From Pseudarthrobacter siccitolerans (GTDB lineage: Bacteria; Actinomycetota; Actinomycetes; Actinomycetales; Micrococcaceae), in contig NZ_CAQI01000039.1 in the NCBI RefSeq assembly GCF_001046895.1, forward strand, positions 1-64,000: a stretch of 64,000 nucleotides of DNA, read 5' to 3'. Shown in pieces: positions 38,582 through 47,304 of the stretch (within the stretch, counting starts at the first letter, position 1; every line of letters starts with the position of its first letter). The position numbers were made by a program, and so were the translations under genes. The notes beneath the pieces are model-generated. The model had not been told where the DNA came from and did no database searches. It saw only the letters and a program-made list of their open reading frames with translations.

Positions 38582-39565
38582 ATGAGTTCGCCAGCTTCCC
38601 GCCCAGTCCCTCCTGCCGCTGCCAACCTGCTTAACCTGCGCGGCGCCGTCGACCTTTCCTCGCTGAAGCAGCGCCCGGCCCCGGCCGGCCCATCCGCCCC
38701 GCCATCCGGAACGGGTGGTGCCCAGCAGGGCTCGGCTCCCGGCGCGCCGGAACTGAAGGTCAACGTCACCGAGGCCAATTTCCAGCAGCTCGTGGAGCTC
38801 TCAGCCCAGGTGCCCGTGGTGTTTGCCCTGTGGGCGTCCTACTCGCCCGAGTCCGCCGGGATGCTGGACGTCCTCGAGCAGGTGGTGGACAGCTACGGCG
38901 GCCGGCTGGTCCTCGGCGCTGCCGATATCGAAGCCTTCCCGCAGCTGGCCCAGGCGTTCCAGGTCCAGGCGGTGCCCACCGCCGTTGCCGTGCTGAAGGG
39001 GCAGCCCGTCCCGCTCTTCCAGGGCGGAGCCGACGAACAACAGGTCCGCAGCCTCTTCGACGAACTGCTGAAAGTCGCCGCTGCCCACGGTGTGACGGGC
39101 AGCCTGGGCGGGGGAGCCGGCGCCGAAGCGGAGCCGGCGCCGCTCCCGCCGCTGCACCAGGCCGCGTTTGATGCCATCGAAGCGGGCGACTATGCAGCCG
39201 CGGCTGACGCCTACCGACAAGCGCTGAGTGACATGCCGGCCGACCATGAGGCCAAGGCCGGGCTGGCCCAGGTGGAGCTGATGCTGCGGCTCCAGCCGCT
39301 GACTGCCCAGGACAGCGAAGCCCTCCGCACCCAGGCAGCGGATGAACCGGACAACCTGGAGGCCCAGTTTGCTGTTGCAGACCTGGATGTTGCCGGGGGA
39401 CATGTCGAAGATGCACTGAACCGCCTGGTCAGCTTCATTGGCCGGAACTTCGGGCCGGAGCGCGAGACCGCCCGCGTCCGCCTGCTGGAGCTGTTCGAGG
39501 TGGTGGGGACGTCAGACGAGCGGGTTGCCAAGGCGCGGCAGGCCCTGGCCCGGGTGCTCTTCTAG
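38582..39565 (+). CDS. CnoX/YbbN-like thioredoxin-TPR co-chaperone
   Basis: The 327-residue protein has a low-complexity N-terminus (1-55), a thioredoxin-fold domain (about 58-165) and a C-terminal TPR-like helical region (about 185-327). In the thioredoxin active-site position it reads WASYSPES (84-91), so there is no CxxC and no redox-active cysteine. The family (E. coli CnoX/YbbN) acts as a holdase that hands substrates to chaperonins. Start ATG 38582 fits the -10 spacing; the longer reading frame is not needed. The equivalent in mycobacteria is likely Rv1324. Confidence 0.85.
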   Translation: MSSPASRPVPPAAANLLNLRGAVDLSSLKQRPAPAGPSAPPSGTGGAQQGSAPGAPELKVNVTEANFQQLVELSAQVPVVFALWASYSPESAGMLDVLEQVVDSYGGRLVLGAADIEAFPQLAQAFQVQAVPTAVAVLKGQPVPLFQGGADEQQVRSLFDELLKVAAAHGVTGSLGGGAGAEAEPAPLPPLHQAAFDAIEAGDYAAAADAYRQALSDMPADHEAKAGLAQVELMLRLQPLTAQDSEALRTQAADEPDNLEAQFAVADLDVAGGHVEDALNRLVSFIGRNFGPERETARVRLLELFEVVGTSDERVAKARQALARVLF

Positions 39566-40662
39566 TGTCCGCACTGTTCGAGCCGCTCAAACTCCGTTCA
39601 CTGGAGCTGCAGCACCGCGGCTGGGTATCGCCCATGTGCCAGTACAGTTGCGATCCCGACGACGCGCCGGGGGTTCCACACGACTGGCACCTGATGCACC
39701 TGGGCTCGCTCGCGGCGGGCGGGGCAGCGCTGATCCTCACCGAGGCAGCCGCCGTTGATGCCGAGGGCCGGATCAGCCCGCGGGACGCCGGCCTGTACAA
39801 CGACGCCCAGGCGGAGGCCTGGCAGCGTATCACGTCCTTCGTGCACCGTTATAGCGCGGCAGACGCCAAGATCGGGGCCCAGCTGGCGCATGCCGGCCGT
39901 AAGGCTTCCACGTACTGGCCCTTCTCCGGCCAGCACGGCAGTGTCCCGCAGTCCGATGGCGGCTGGGCCACCGCGGGACCCTCACCTTCGGCGTTTGATG
40001 GCTATGCCGTGCCCGCCGAAATGACGGAAGAGCAGATCCAGGAAGTCATCCGCGATTTCGCCGCCGCCGCAGTCCGGGCCGTGGACGCCGGGTTCGACAC
40101 CCTGGAGATCCACGGGGCGCACGGCTACCTCCTGCACCAGTTCCAAAGCCCGCTGATCAATGCGCGGACTGACTCCTGGGGCGGGGATGAAGCCGGCCGG
40201 AACAAACTCATGCTGGCAGTGGTGGACGCGGTGCGGGACGTCATTCCTGATTCGATGCCCTTGCTGCTGAGGATCTCGGCGAGCGACTGGGCCGAGGGCG
40301 GCGTTGACCTGGCGGCCTCCGTGCGGCTGGCCCGCGAGGCGGCCGAACATGGCGTGGACCTGGTGGACGTTTCCAGCGGCGGAGCCGTGGCGCACCAGCA
40401 GATCAAGGCCGGTCCCGGCTACCAGACCGGGTTCTCCGCCGCGATCCGAAATGAGGCGGGAGTGCCCACCGGTACCGTTGGCCTGCTGACCTCCGCAGGC
40501 CAGGCAGAGCATGCCATCGCCACCGGGCAGGCCGACGGCGTTTTTATCGCCCGGGCCGCCCTGCGGGATCCGCACTGGTGGCTGCGTGCCGCGTTTGAAC
40601 TGGGCCACAACATCCCGTGGGCACCGCAGTACGAGCGCGCCGTGCCCCGCAGGACCTTCTGA
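39565..40662 (+). CDS. Old Yellow Enzyme family NADH:flavin oxidoreductase
   Basis: The 365-residue TIM-barrel FMN enzyme has HAGRKAST (FMN/substrate region), GFDTLEIHGAHGYLLHQF (conserved active-site H-x-A-H) and the C-terminal FIARAALRDPHW phosphate-binding segment. It is closest in feature to the YqjM-like class of OYE, which reduces activated C=C bonds with NADPH; natural substrates are unknown. The GTG start overlaps the CnoX stop by one base, so both are cotranscribed. Confidence 0.92.
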   Translation: MSALFEPLKLRSLELQHRGWVSPMCQYSCDPDDAPGVPHDWHLMHLGSLAAGGAALILTEAAAVDAEGRISPRDAGLYNDAQAEAWQRITSFVHRYSAADAKIGAQLAHAGRKASTYWPFSGQHGSVPQSDGGWATAGPSPSAFDGYAVPAEMTEEQIQEVIRDFAAAAVRAVDAGFDTLEIHGAHGYLLHQFQSPLINARTDSWGGDEAGRNKLMLAVVDAVRDVIPDSMPLLLRISASDWAEGGVDLAASVRLAREAAEHGVDLVDVSSGGAVAHQQIKAGPGYQTGFSAAIRNEAGVPTGTVGLLTSAGQAEHAIATGQADGVFIARAALRDPHWWLRAAFELGHNIPWAPQYERAVPRRTF

Positions 40663-40676
40663 CCGCCGGGTGCGAC

Positions 40677-40979
40677 ATGGCCGACGGGAATCAGGACAAG
40701 GCACAAACCCCGGGCGGCAGCTTGGGCCGGCAACTCGAAACCACCATCCTGGCGCTCCTGGCTGCCAGGGCCGCCACGTCCACCATCTGCCCGTCGGATG
40801 CAGCCCGCGCTGTTGGCGATGACACCTGGCGCGACCTGATGGAGCCCGCCCGCGAGGCTGCGCGACGGCTGGTGGACGCCGGCGAGGTGGAGATCACCCA
40901 GGGCGGGTCAGTGGTGGATCCGGCCACCGCCAAAGGTCCCATCCGCATCCGCAGGAAGCGGCAGGACCGGGAGCGGTAG
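40677..40979 (+). CDS. DUF3253 small protein
   Basis: The 100-residue protein fits the DUF3253 family: STICPSDAARAVGDDTWRDL, ARRLVDAGEVEITQGG and KGPIRIRRK. It has a winged-helix-like pattern that could bind nucleic acid. The function is unknown. ATG 40677 lies 14 nt after the OYE stop, so it is likely cotranscribed. A terminator follows. Confidence 0.8.
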   Translation: MADGNQDKAQTPGGSLGRQLETTILALLAARAATSTICPSDAARAVGDDTWRDLMEPAREAARRLVDAGEVEITQGGSVVDPATAKGPIRIRRKRQDRER

Positions 40980-40988
40980 GGCCAGGGC

Positions 40989-41030
40989 GGCAGGACTGGC
41001 CGGCTTTTCGGGAAGTCCTGCCTGGTTTTC
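40989..41030 (+). terminator. Terminator after DUF3253 gene
   Basis: GGCAGGACT (40989-40997) and AGTCCTGCC (41014-41022) form a perfect 9-bp stem, followed by TGGTTTTC. This separates the OYE/DUF3253 transcript from the ABC transporter. Confidence 0.7.
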
Positions 41031-41069
41031 TACTCCTGCAGGAGGACCCCGCGGCCGCAGGGTGAGGAC

Positions 41070-41075
41070 TAGTCT
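41070..41075 (+). promoter_or_regulatory. -10 box TAGTCT (leaderless)
   Basis: TAGTCT ends 6 nt before ATG 41082 of the ABC ATPase gene. Confidence 0.55.
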
Positions 41076-41081
41076 GGCATC

Positions 41082-42002
41082 ATGACTGCCCAGCACCCCG
41101 ATCCGGTAAACCAGCCTGATCCGGCCCTGTACCCCGTTCCGGTAAACCAGCCTGATCCGGCCCTGTACCCCGTTCCGGAAAGCCACCCCGTTCCGGTAAA
41201 CCACCCTGATCCGGCCCAGCACCCTGCTCCGCCACAGGCCGCCGCGCCCGTAGCCGCATTGTCCATCCGCGGGCTGGCGAAGCGCTTTGGGCAGAAGATC
41301 GCGGTGGACGGCCTCAGCCTGGACGTTCCGGCCGGTTCGTTCTTCGGGATCGTGGGCCCGAACGGTGCCGGCAAGACCACCACGCTGTCGATGGCCACCG
41401 GCCTCCTGCGCCCCGACTTCGGAACGGCAGTGGTCCACGGGGTTGATGTCTGGGCCCGGCCGCTGGAGGCAAAGCGGCTGATGGGCATCCTTCCCGACGG
41501 CGTGCGGCTGTTCGACAGGCTCACGGGCGAGCAACTTGTCACCTACGCCGGGCTGCTGCGCGGCATGGACAAGGATGTGGTGGCCAGCCGCGTCGGGGAA
41601 CTGCTGGCAGCACTGGACCTGGCCCAGGACGCAGGCACGCTGGTGGTGGATTACTCCGCCGGCATGACCAAAAAGATTGCCCTGGCCTCAGCCCTGATCC
41701 ATGCGCCCCGGCTGCTGGTGCTGGATGAACCTTTTGAGGCGGTTGATCCCGTCTCTGCCGCCAATATCCGCTCCATCCTGGACAGCTACGTGGCTTCGGG
41801 CGGAACAGTGATCGTCTCCAGCCACGTGATGGACCTGGTCCAGCGCATGTGCGACCACGTGGCCGTGGTGGCCGCCGGCCGGCTGCTGGCGGCCGGCACC
41901 GTTGACGAGGTCCGGGCCGGGGCGTCCCTGGAGGACCGCTTCGTCCAACTGGTCGGCGGCCGCAGCCACACGGAAGGGCTGGAATGGTTGCGCACCTTCT
42001 AA
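41082..42002 (+). CDS. ABC transporter ATP-binding protein with N-terminal Pro-rich repeat
   Basis: The 306-residue ATPase has Walker A GPNGAGKTT, signature-like YSAGMTKKIALASAL and Walker B LLVLDEP. The first about 50 residues are a repeat of the 12-residue unit PVNQPDPALYPV that precedes the ATPase domain (starting near ALSIRGLAKRF). The repeat is encoded by a DNA minisatellite. It pairs with the permease immediately downstream, overlapping by 19 nt. Substrate unknown. The signature is SAGMTKK rather than LSGGQ, similar to daunorubicin-resistance or ABC-2-type exporters. Confidence 0.88.
   Translation: MTAQHPDPVNQPDPALYPVPVNQPDPALYPVPESHPVPVNHPDPAQHPAPPQAAAPVAALSIRGLAKRFGQKIAVDGLSLDVPAGSFFGIVGPNGAGKTTTLSMATGLLRPDFGTAVVHGVDVWARPLEAKRLMGILPDGVRLFDRLTGEQLVTYAGLLRGMDKDVVASRVGELLAALDLAQDAGTLVVDYSAGMTKKIALASALIHAPRLLVLDEPFEAVDPVSAANIRSILDSYVASGGTVIVSSHVMDLVQRMCDHVAVVAAGRLLAAGTVDEVRAGASLEDRFVQLVGGRSHTEGLEWLRTF
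41103..41225 (+). repeat. Coding minisatellite in ABC ATPase gene
   Basis: A 36-bp unit beginning CCGGTAAACCAGCC is present twice in perfect tandem (41103-41138, 41139-41174). A half unit of 18 bp (41175-41192) and a diverged copy (41193-41223) follow. It encodes PVNQPDPALYPV-type repeats. All unit lengths are multiples of three, so copy number can change without frameshift. Confidence 0.9.
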
Positions 42003-43555
42003 GGCTCAAACTGACGCTGCTGCGCAACGGCCTGCGCCGCAGCCCCTGGCAGTTGGTGGGAATGGCCTTCGCCGGACTTTATGCCCTGGGCCTGGTGGGC
42101 ACGCTGGTGCTGGTGCTGGTCCTGCTGCGCCGGGCAGACCCCGAACTTGCCCACACCGCGGTGGTGCTCGGCGGCTCGGCCGCCATCCTGGGCTGGGGCA
42201 TCATTCCGGTGGTCGCATCGGCCACGGACATGACCCTCGACCCGGCCCGCTTCACCACCTTTGCCGTCCCCATGAAACAGATGCTGGCAGGGCTGGCGCT
42301 GGGCGGGCTGATCGGCATTCCCGGGCTGGCCACAACACTGGTGGCACTGGCCACGGTAGCGACCTGGTCCCGCGGGGTGCTGCCCGCGCTCGCAGCCCTC
42401 GTGGGAGCAGTGCTGGGAGTACTGACCTGCATTGTGCTGTCCAAAGTGGTCACCACGGCAACTGCGAGCCTCGCCGCATCCCGGCGCTTTAAGGACGTCA
42501 GCGCCATCGCCTTTATGGTGCCCCTGGTCCTCCTGGGACCGATCGTGGCGGGAGTCAGCCGCGGAATCTCCGCCTCGACCGGCTTCCTGCCGGAATTTGC
42601 GCAGACGATGTCCTGGACTCCGCTGGGCGCCCCCTGGTCCATTGCCGGGGACATAGCTGCCGGGCGCCCGGGAGAAGCCGCCCTGAAGCTGCTCATTTCC
42701 GCTGCGGTCCTGGCCGGACTCGCCTGGTGCTGGAAGCTGCTGCTGGTGCGGGCCCTGGTCAATCCGCCCTATTCCGGCAGCGGCAGGCGCAAAGGCGGAA
42801 AGCTGGGCCTGTTCGGGCTGCTGCCCGCTGTTCCGGCGGGAGCCGTGATGGCCCGCTCCCTCACCTACTGGATCCGTGATCCGCGCTACTCCGGCTCACT
42901 TATTGTGGTGCCGCTTCTTCCCGTGCTTCTGGTGTTCCAAGGCAGCCAGACCGGCGACTTCAGCACGCTTGCCTTCCTGGCGCCCCTGACGGCGTTTATC
43001 CTGGCCTGGTCCATCTCCGCCGATGTCTCCTATGACAACACGGCCTTCGCGCTGCACCTGGCCAGCGGCGTCCGGGGCGTGGACGACAGGCTGGGCCGGG
43101 CGCTCGCCTGCCTGGCCTTCGCCCTGCCGGTTGTCCTCGCGTTCGCCATTGGCCACGCTGCTTTCACCGGGCAGTGGGCTTCCCTTCCCGGCCAGCTGGG
43201 GTTGAGCCTGGGAATCCTCTTTACGGGGCTGGGACTGTCCTCCGTGGTGTCTGCCCGGTACACGGTGGCCGTTCCGCTGCCGGGGGACAGCCCCTTCAAG
43301 AAGCCGCCCGGAAACGTGGGCCAGACCCTTGCAGTGCAGTTCGCCGGGATGGGGATTCTGTTTCTCCTGGTCCTGCCCGAGGCGGCGCTGCTGATCGCCC
43401 AGCTGGTCACGGGCAACAGCCTGTTCGGCTGGCTCAACCTCGGGGCCGGGCTCCTGCTGGGGCTTGCGCTTCTTGTCACCGGCGTAAGGCTTGGCGGGAA
43501 ATGGCTGGACGCCCGCGTGCCCGAACTGCTGGCCCAGGTCACCGTCAACCGCTGA
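41984..43555 (+). CDS. ABC transporter permease (ABC-2-like)
   Basis: The 523-residue membrane protein has about 10-12 hydrophobic helices, starting HLLRLKLTLLRNGLRRSP, and no nucleotide-binding domain. The 19-nt overlap with the ATPase gene shows co-translation. The mix of long cytoplasmic start and many helices fits an exporter permease; the transported compound is unknown. nagB follows 21 nt later, possibly in the same transcript. Confidence 0.85.
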   Translation: MVAHLLRLKLTLLRNGLRRSPWQLVGMAFAGLYALGLVGTLVLVLVLLRRADPELAHTAVVLGGSAAILGWGIIPVVASATDMTLDPARFTTFAVPMKQMLAGLALGGLIGIPGLATTLVALATVATWSRGVLPALAALVGAVLGVLTCIVLSKVVTTATASLAASRRFKDVSAIAFMVPLVLLGPIVAGVSRGISASTGFLPEFAQTMSWTPLGAPWSIAGDIAAGRPGEAALKLLISAAVLAGLAWCWKLLLVRALVNPPYSGSGRRKGGKLGLFGLLPAVPAGAVMARSLTYWIRDPRYSGSLIVVPLLPVLLVFQGSQTGDFSTLAFLAPLTAFILAWSISADVSYDNTAFALHLASGVRGVDDRLGRALACLAFALPVVLAFAIGHAAFTGQWASLPGQLGLSLGILFTGLGLSSVVSARYTVAVPLPGDSPFKKPPGNVGQTLAVQFAGMGILFLLVLPEAALLIAQLVTGNSLFGWLNLGAGLLLGLALLVTGVRLGGKWLDARVPELLAQVTVNR

Positions 43556-43576
43556 GAACGCCCTGGAAGGAACAAG

Positions 43577-44359
43577 ATGGAAATCGTCATCCTCAACGGC
43601 AGCAAACAGATCGGCAAGCTGGCAGCCGACGCCATCGAGGAGCTGCTCCGGCACAAGCCGGACGCGGTCCTCGGCCTGGCCACCGGGTCTTCGCCGTTGC
43701 CCGTCTATGACGAGCTGGCCGCCCGCCACGACCGGGACGGCCTGGACTTCAGCCGCGCGCACGGGTTTGCCCTCGACGAATACGTTGGCCTGTCAGCAGG
43801 CCACCCCGAGTCCTACCGCGAAGTGATCCGGCGCGAGTTCACCGACCGGGTGAACATCGCGCCGGAGAACGTCCACGGCCCGGACGGCACGGCGGCCGAC
43901 ATTCCCGCCGCCTGCCAGGCGTACGAGGAATCCATCGCTGCGGCGGGCGGCATCGACCTGCAACTGCTGGGCGTGGGCACCGCCGGCCACATCGGCTTCA
44001 ACGAGCCCGGTTCCTCCTTCGCCTCACGCACGCGGATCAAAAGCCTCATCGAGCAGACACGCCGGGACAACGCCCGGTTCTTCAACAGCCTCGCAGAGGT
44101 CCCGCACCACGTCCTCACCCAGGGGCTGGGCACCATCATGGAAGCCAGGCATGTGATCCTGGTGGCAACGGGGGCACAAAAGGCGCAGGCCGTGCGGGAA
44201 TTCGTTGAAGGGCCGGTGGCTGCCATCTGCCCGGCATCGGTGCTGCAGTTCCACCCGCACGCCACTGTCTTACTGGACGAAGCTGCCGCCTCGGCGCTGA
44301 AGCTGGCGGATTTCTACCGCCACACCTATGACAACAAACCTGCCTGGCAGGGCCTCTGA
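43577..44359 (+). CDS. nagB: Glucosamine-6-phosphate deaminase
   Basis: The 260-residue enzyme converts glucosamine-6-P to fructose-6-P and ammonia. It has the family motifs LGLATGSSPLPVYD, FALDEYVGL and GVGTAGHIGFNEPGSSF (catalytic Asp/His region), and TQGLGTIMEARHVIL. A GGAAGGAAC ribosome-binding site precedes ATG. It allows use of amino sugars and peptidoglycan turnover products. Confidence 0.95.
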   Translation: MEIVILNGSKQIGKLAADAIEELLRHKPDAVLGLATGSSPLPVYDELAARHDRDGLDFSRAHGFALDEYVGLSAGHPESYREVIRREFTDRVNIAPENVHGPDGTAADIPAACQAYEESIAAAGGIDLQLLGVGTAGHIGFNEPGSSFASRTRIKSLIEQTRRDNARFFNSLAEVPHHVLTQGLGTIMEARHVILVATGAQKAQAVREFVEGPVAAICPASVLQFHPHATVLLDEAAASALKLADFYRHTYDNKPAWQGL

Positions 44360-44422
44360 AGCGGCCACGGCAGTGGACGCAACCCGGAGGAAAAGTACGA
44401 CGGCGGCAGGTCCCGGGCGGCG

Positions 44423-44458
44423 CGGCGGGAGCCTCCGGCGTCGAACGCCTGCCCGCCG
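44423..44458 (+). terminator. Possible terminator after nagB
   Basis: CGGCGGG (44423-44429) pairs with CCCGCCG (44452-44458), with an inner GGCG/CGCC pairing. There is no T-tail, so it is a weak candidate. It lies just before the DUF3039 -10 box. Confidence 0.3.
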
Positions 44459-44465
44459 GAACGGC

Positions 44466-44471
44466 TAAGAT
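44466..44471 (+). promoter_or_regulatory. -10 box TAAGAT (leaderless)
   Basis: TAAGAT ends 7 nt before ATG 44479, which selects this start over the ATG overlapping the box. Confidence 0.55.
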
Positions 44472-44478
44472 GGATCGC

Positions 44479-44811
44479 ATGACTAGCATGACGGACCCCC
44501 TCGACAACGACCCGATGCGCGAGCTTTCCGGGGCTGGATCGTCCACAGCCACCATTGAGCGCGAGGAACTGCGCCAGGAAGTGGAGCCCGGGGACCGGGA
44601 GCGCTTTTCGCACTATGTGCGCAAGGAAAAAATCATGGAGTCCGCGCTGACTGGCGAGCCTGTCATCGCCCTGTGCGGCAAAGTCTGGACGCCGGGCCGG
44701 GATCCGCAGAAGTTCCCGGTGTGCCCCATGTGCAAAGAGGTCTATGACGGCCTCCGCCCGGGCAACGACGGCGGCAAGGGTCCCGGAGGGGACTCAGGCA
44801 ACAACAAATAG
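44479..44811 (+). CDS. DUF3039 protein with zinc-ribbon-like motif
   Basis: The 110-residue acidic protein matches DUF3039. H45, C66 (ALCGKVW) and C82/C85 (CPMC) could form a zinc site. The function is unknown. Its stop shares one base with the start of the downstream helicase, and this pair recurs in actinobacteria as far as I recall. It may be a small partner of the helicase. ATG 44470 is out of register with the -10, so 44479 is chosen. Confidence 0.82.
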   Translation: MTSMTDPLDNDPMRELSGAGSSTATIEREELRQEVEPGDRERFSHYVRKEKIMESALTGEPVIALCGKVWTPGRDPQKFPVCPMCKEVYDGLRPGNDGGKGPGGDSGNNK

Positions 44812-46592
44812 TGACGGAGACGCTCTTTGGCGGCCCCACCCTGCCTCCGGCTTATCCGGAACGTGCAGCCTGGGGAACCGCCCCGAAACTCCGTGCCTGG
44901 CAGCAGGAAGCCCTGGACCTCTACCTGAGGACGAGTCCGCGGGACTTCCTGGCGGTAGCTACTCCCGGCGCCGGTAAAACCACCTTCGCGCTGCGGATCG
45001 CATCCACGCTCATAGACTCCGGCGCCGTCAACCGGGTGACTATTGTGGCGCCCACTGACCACCTGAAGCGCCAGTGGGCGGATGCGGCAGCAAAGGTTGG
45101 CATCGCCATCGACCCCAACTTCAAGAACTCCGACGGCCAGCACGGCCGCGGGTTCATTGGCGTGGCCGTCACCTATGCCCAGGTGGCCAGCAAGCCCCTG
45201 CTGCACCGGGCCAAAACGGAGGCCGCCCGGACCCTGGTGATCCTGGACGAAATCCACCACGGCGGCGAAGCCCTCTCCTGGGGCGACGGGCTGCGGGAGG
45301 CGTTCGACCCCGCGGTCCGGCGGCTGTCCCTGACCGGTACCCCGTTCCGTTCCGACACCTCGCCCATCCCGTTTGTCGAATACGCCGAGGACCGGGACGG
45401 CATCCGCCGCTCAAAGGCTGACTACACCTACGGCTACGGCAACGCCCTGCGGGACCATGTGGTGCGTCCGGTGATGTTTATGGCCTACTCCGGCCAGATG
45501 CGCTGGCGCACCAGTGCCGGCGAGGAAATGGCTGCCTCGCTCGGCGAAGCCGCGGTCACCAAGGACATCACGTCCCATGCCTGGCGGACGGCGCTGAACC
45601 CGGCCGGCGAGTGGATTCCTGCAGTCCTGGCCGGCGCGGACAAGCGGCTCAGCGAAGTGCGCCGGACCGTGCCCGACGCCGGCGGCCTGGTCATTGCCAC
45701 CGACCACGAGGACGCGCGTGCCTACGCCGGGCAGCTGAAGCGGATCACGGGGGAGTCGCCCACTGTCATCCTGTCCGATGACGCGAAGGCCTCCAGCAAG
45801 ATCGAGGAGTTCTCCGCCGGCGAGCAACGCTGGATGGTGGCCGTCCGCATGGTGTCCGAAGGTGTGGACGTTCCGCGCCTTTCCGTCGGCGTCTACGCCA
45901 CCTCAACGTCCACCCCGCTGTTCTTCGCCCAGGCCGTGGGCCGCTTCGTGCGCGCCCGCAAAAGGGGCGAGACGGCGTCGGTCTTCCTGCCCTCGGTACC
46001 CCAGCTGATGGCCCTGGCCAACTCCATGGAAATGGAGCGCGACCACGCCCTGGACCGGCCGGAGAAAGAGGACGGGGACGGACTGTTCAACCCCGAAGAC
46101 TCGCTCATGGAGGAGGCCAACCGCGAGGAGAAGGCCTCCGACAGCCTGACCAAGGGCAAGTTCGAGGCACTGGACTCCCAGGCGTCCTTCGACAGGGTCC
46201 TGTTCGACGGCGGCGAGTTCGGAACCGGCGGCGAGGTTGGCTCCGAGGACGAACTGGACTTCCTGGGGATCCCCGGGCTGCTGGACGCCGAACAGGTGGG
46301 AACGCTCCTCCGGCAGCGCCAGCACGAACAGCTCAACCGCAAGAACCGAAAGGCTCCCGCGGCTGCGCAGGCTCCCGCGCCCGCCGTCCCGGACCACCGG
46401 CTGCTGATGGACCTCCGGAACGAGCTGGCCAAAAACGTGGCTGCCTGGTCAGCGCGCACCGGAACGCCGCACGGCGTGGTGCATACCAAGCTGCGCACCG
46501 TCTGCGGCGGTCCGCCCGTTGCCCAGGCGAACGAGGAACAGCTGCAGTCCCGCCTGCGGAAACTGCAGGACTGGTTCATCGGCAGGAAATAA
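44811..46592 (+). CDS. DEAD/DEAH-box helicase (SF2)
   Basis: The 593-residue protein has Walker A ATPGAGKTT (50-58), VILDEIHH (motif II), SLTGTPFR (motif III) and FAQAVGRFVRARK (motif VI). A C-terminal acidic extension of about 180 residues follows. It resembles the XPB/type I restriction-like SF2 group used in DNA or RNA unwinding. The GTG start overlaps the DUF3039 stop. Substrate unknown. Confidence 0.88.
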   Translation: MTETLFGGPTLPPAYPERAAWGTAPKLRAWQQEALDLYLRTSPRDFLAVATPGAGKTTFALRIASTLIDSGAVNRVTIVAPTDHLKRQWADAAAKVGIAIDPNFKNSDGQHGRGFIGVAVTYAQVASKPLLHRAKTEAARTLVILDEIHHGGEALSWGDGLREAFDPAVRRLSLTGTPFRSDTSPIPFVEYAEDRDGIRRSKADYTYGYGNALRDHVVRPVMFMAYSGQMRWRTSAGEEMAASLGEAAVTKDITSHAWRTALNPAGEWIPAVLAGADKRLSEVRRTVPDAGGLVIATDHEDARAYAGQLKRITGESPTVILSDDAKASSKIEEFSAGEQRWMVAVRMVSEGVDVPRLSVGVYATSTSTPLFFAQAVGRFVRARKRGETASVFLPSVPQLMALANSMEMERDHALDRPEKEDGDGLFNPEDSLMEEANREEKASDSLTKGKFEALDSQASFDRVLFDGGEFGTGGEVGSEDELDFLGIPGLLDAEQVGTLLRQRQHEQLNRKNRKAPAAAQAPAPAVPDHRLLMDLRNELAKNVAAWSARTGTPHGVVHTKLRTVCGGPPVAQANEEQLQSRLRKLQDWFIGRK

Positions 46593-46605
46593 CATACGCC
46601 GGCGA

Positions 46606-46644
46606 GCAGCAGTGGCCCCGTGCACAGCACGGGGCCACTGCTGC
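46606..46644. terminator. Long hairpin between convergent helicase and pncA genes
   Basis: A perfect 18-bp stem (GCAGCAGTGGCCCCGTGC and complement) with a 3-nt loop separates two converging genes. Neither strand has a T-run, so termination may rely on Rho or on the hairpin alone. Confidence 0.65.
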
Positions 46645-46656
46645 AGCTGCGGGTGT

Positions 46657-47295
46657 TCAGGCGACGTCCACGCCGCCGAGCTCCAGTTCCGTGACGGTTT
46701 CCTCCAGGTCGTCCGCGATGCCTGCTGTCAGGGAGCGGATAACCGTGACGGAGTAGCCCGCCTGCACGGCATCCAGCGAGGTGGCCTTGACGCAGTAGTC
46801 GGTGGCGATGCCCACCACTACAACCTCCTCCACGTCATTGCTCTGCAGCCAGTCGTCCAGGCCGATAGCGTCTTCATCCGGGGTGAGCCGGTCAACCTCG
46901 CCGGCACCGGGCAGCGCGCCGGGCTGCCGCTCACCGGTGGGCACGGCATCCTCGGGTGCCAGCAGCCCTTCAAAGCCGGAATAGGCGGCGGCGAATTGCC
47001 CTTTCTGGAAGTAGGCCTCGATGTATTCAGTGTCCAGGTCCGGGTGGAGCTCGGCTCCCCGGGTCCCGGCCACGCAGTGCGGCGGCCAGCTGTCAACGAA
47101 ATCCGGGGTCTCGGAGAAGTGGTCGCCCGGATTGATGTGCCAGTCCTGGGTGGCCACGATGTGGTCGAACTCGTTGTGGTGCGCGTCAATGTATTCGCTG
47201 ATGGCGCCGGCCACGTCCGCGCCGCCGGCGACGGCCAGGGAGCCGCCTTCGCAGAAATCGTTCTGGACGTCGACGATGATCAGGGCCCGGGACAT
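46657..47295 (-). CDS. pncA: Nicotinamidase
   Basis: The 212-residue isochorismatase-fold enzyme hydrolyses nicotinamide to nicotinate. The triad is D9 (VDVQND), K98 (FQKGQ) and C168 (ATDYCVK); metal ligands are D51, H53, H59 and H73. The gene is 9 nt downstream of pncB, so the two-step route to nicotinate mononucleotide is encoded together. The orthologue activates pyrazinamide in mycobacteria. Confidence 0.95.
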   Translation of the reverse strand: MSRALIIVDVQNDFCEGGSLAVAGGADVAGAISEYIDAHHNEFDHIVATQDWHINPGDHFSETPDFVDSWPPHCVAGTRGAELHPDLDTEYIEAYFQKGQFAAAYSGFEGLLAPEDAVPTGERQPGALPGAGEVDRLTPDEDAIGLDDWLQSNDVEEVVVVGIATDYCVKATSLDAVQAGYSVTVIRSLTAGIADDLEETVTELELGGVDVA

Positions 47296-47304
47296 CAGTT
47301 CTCC

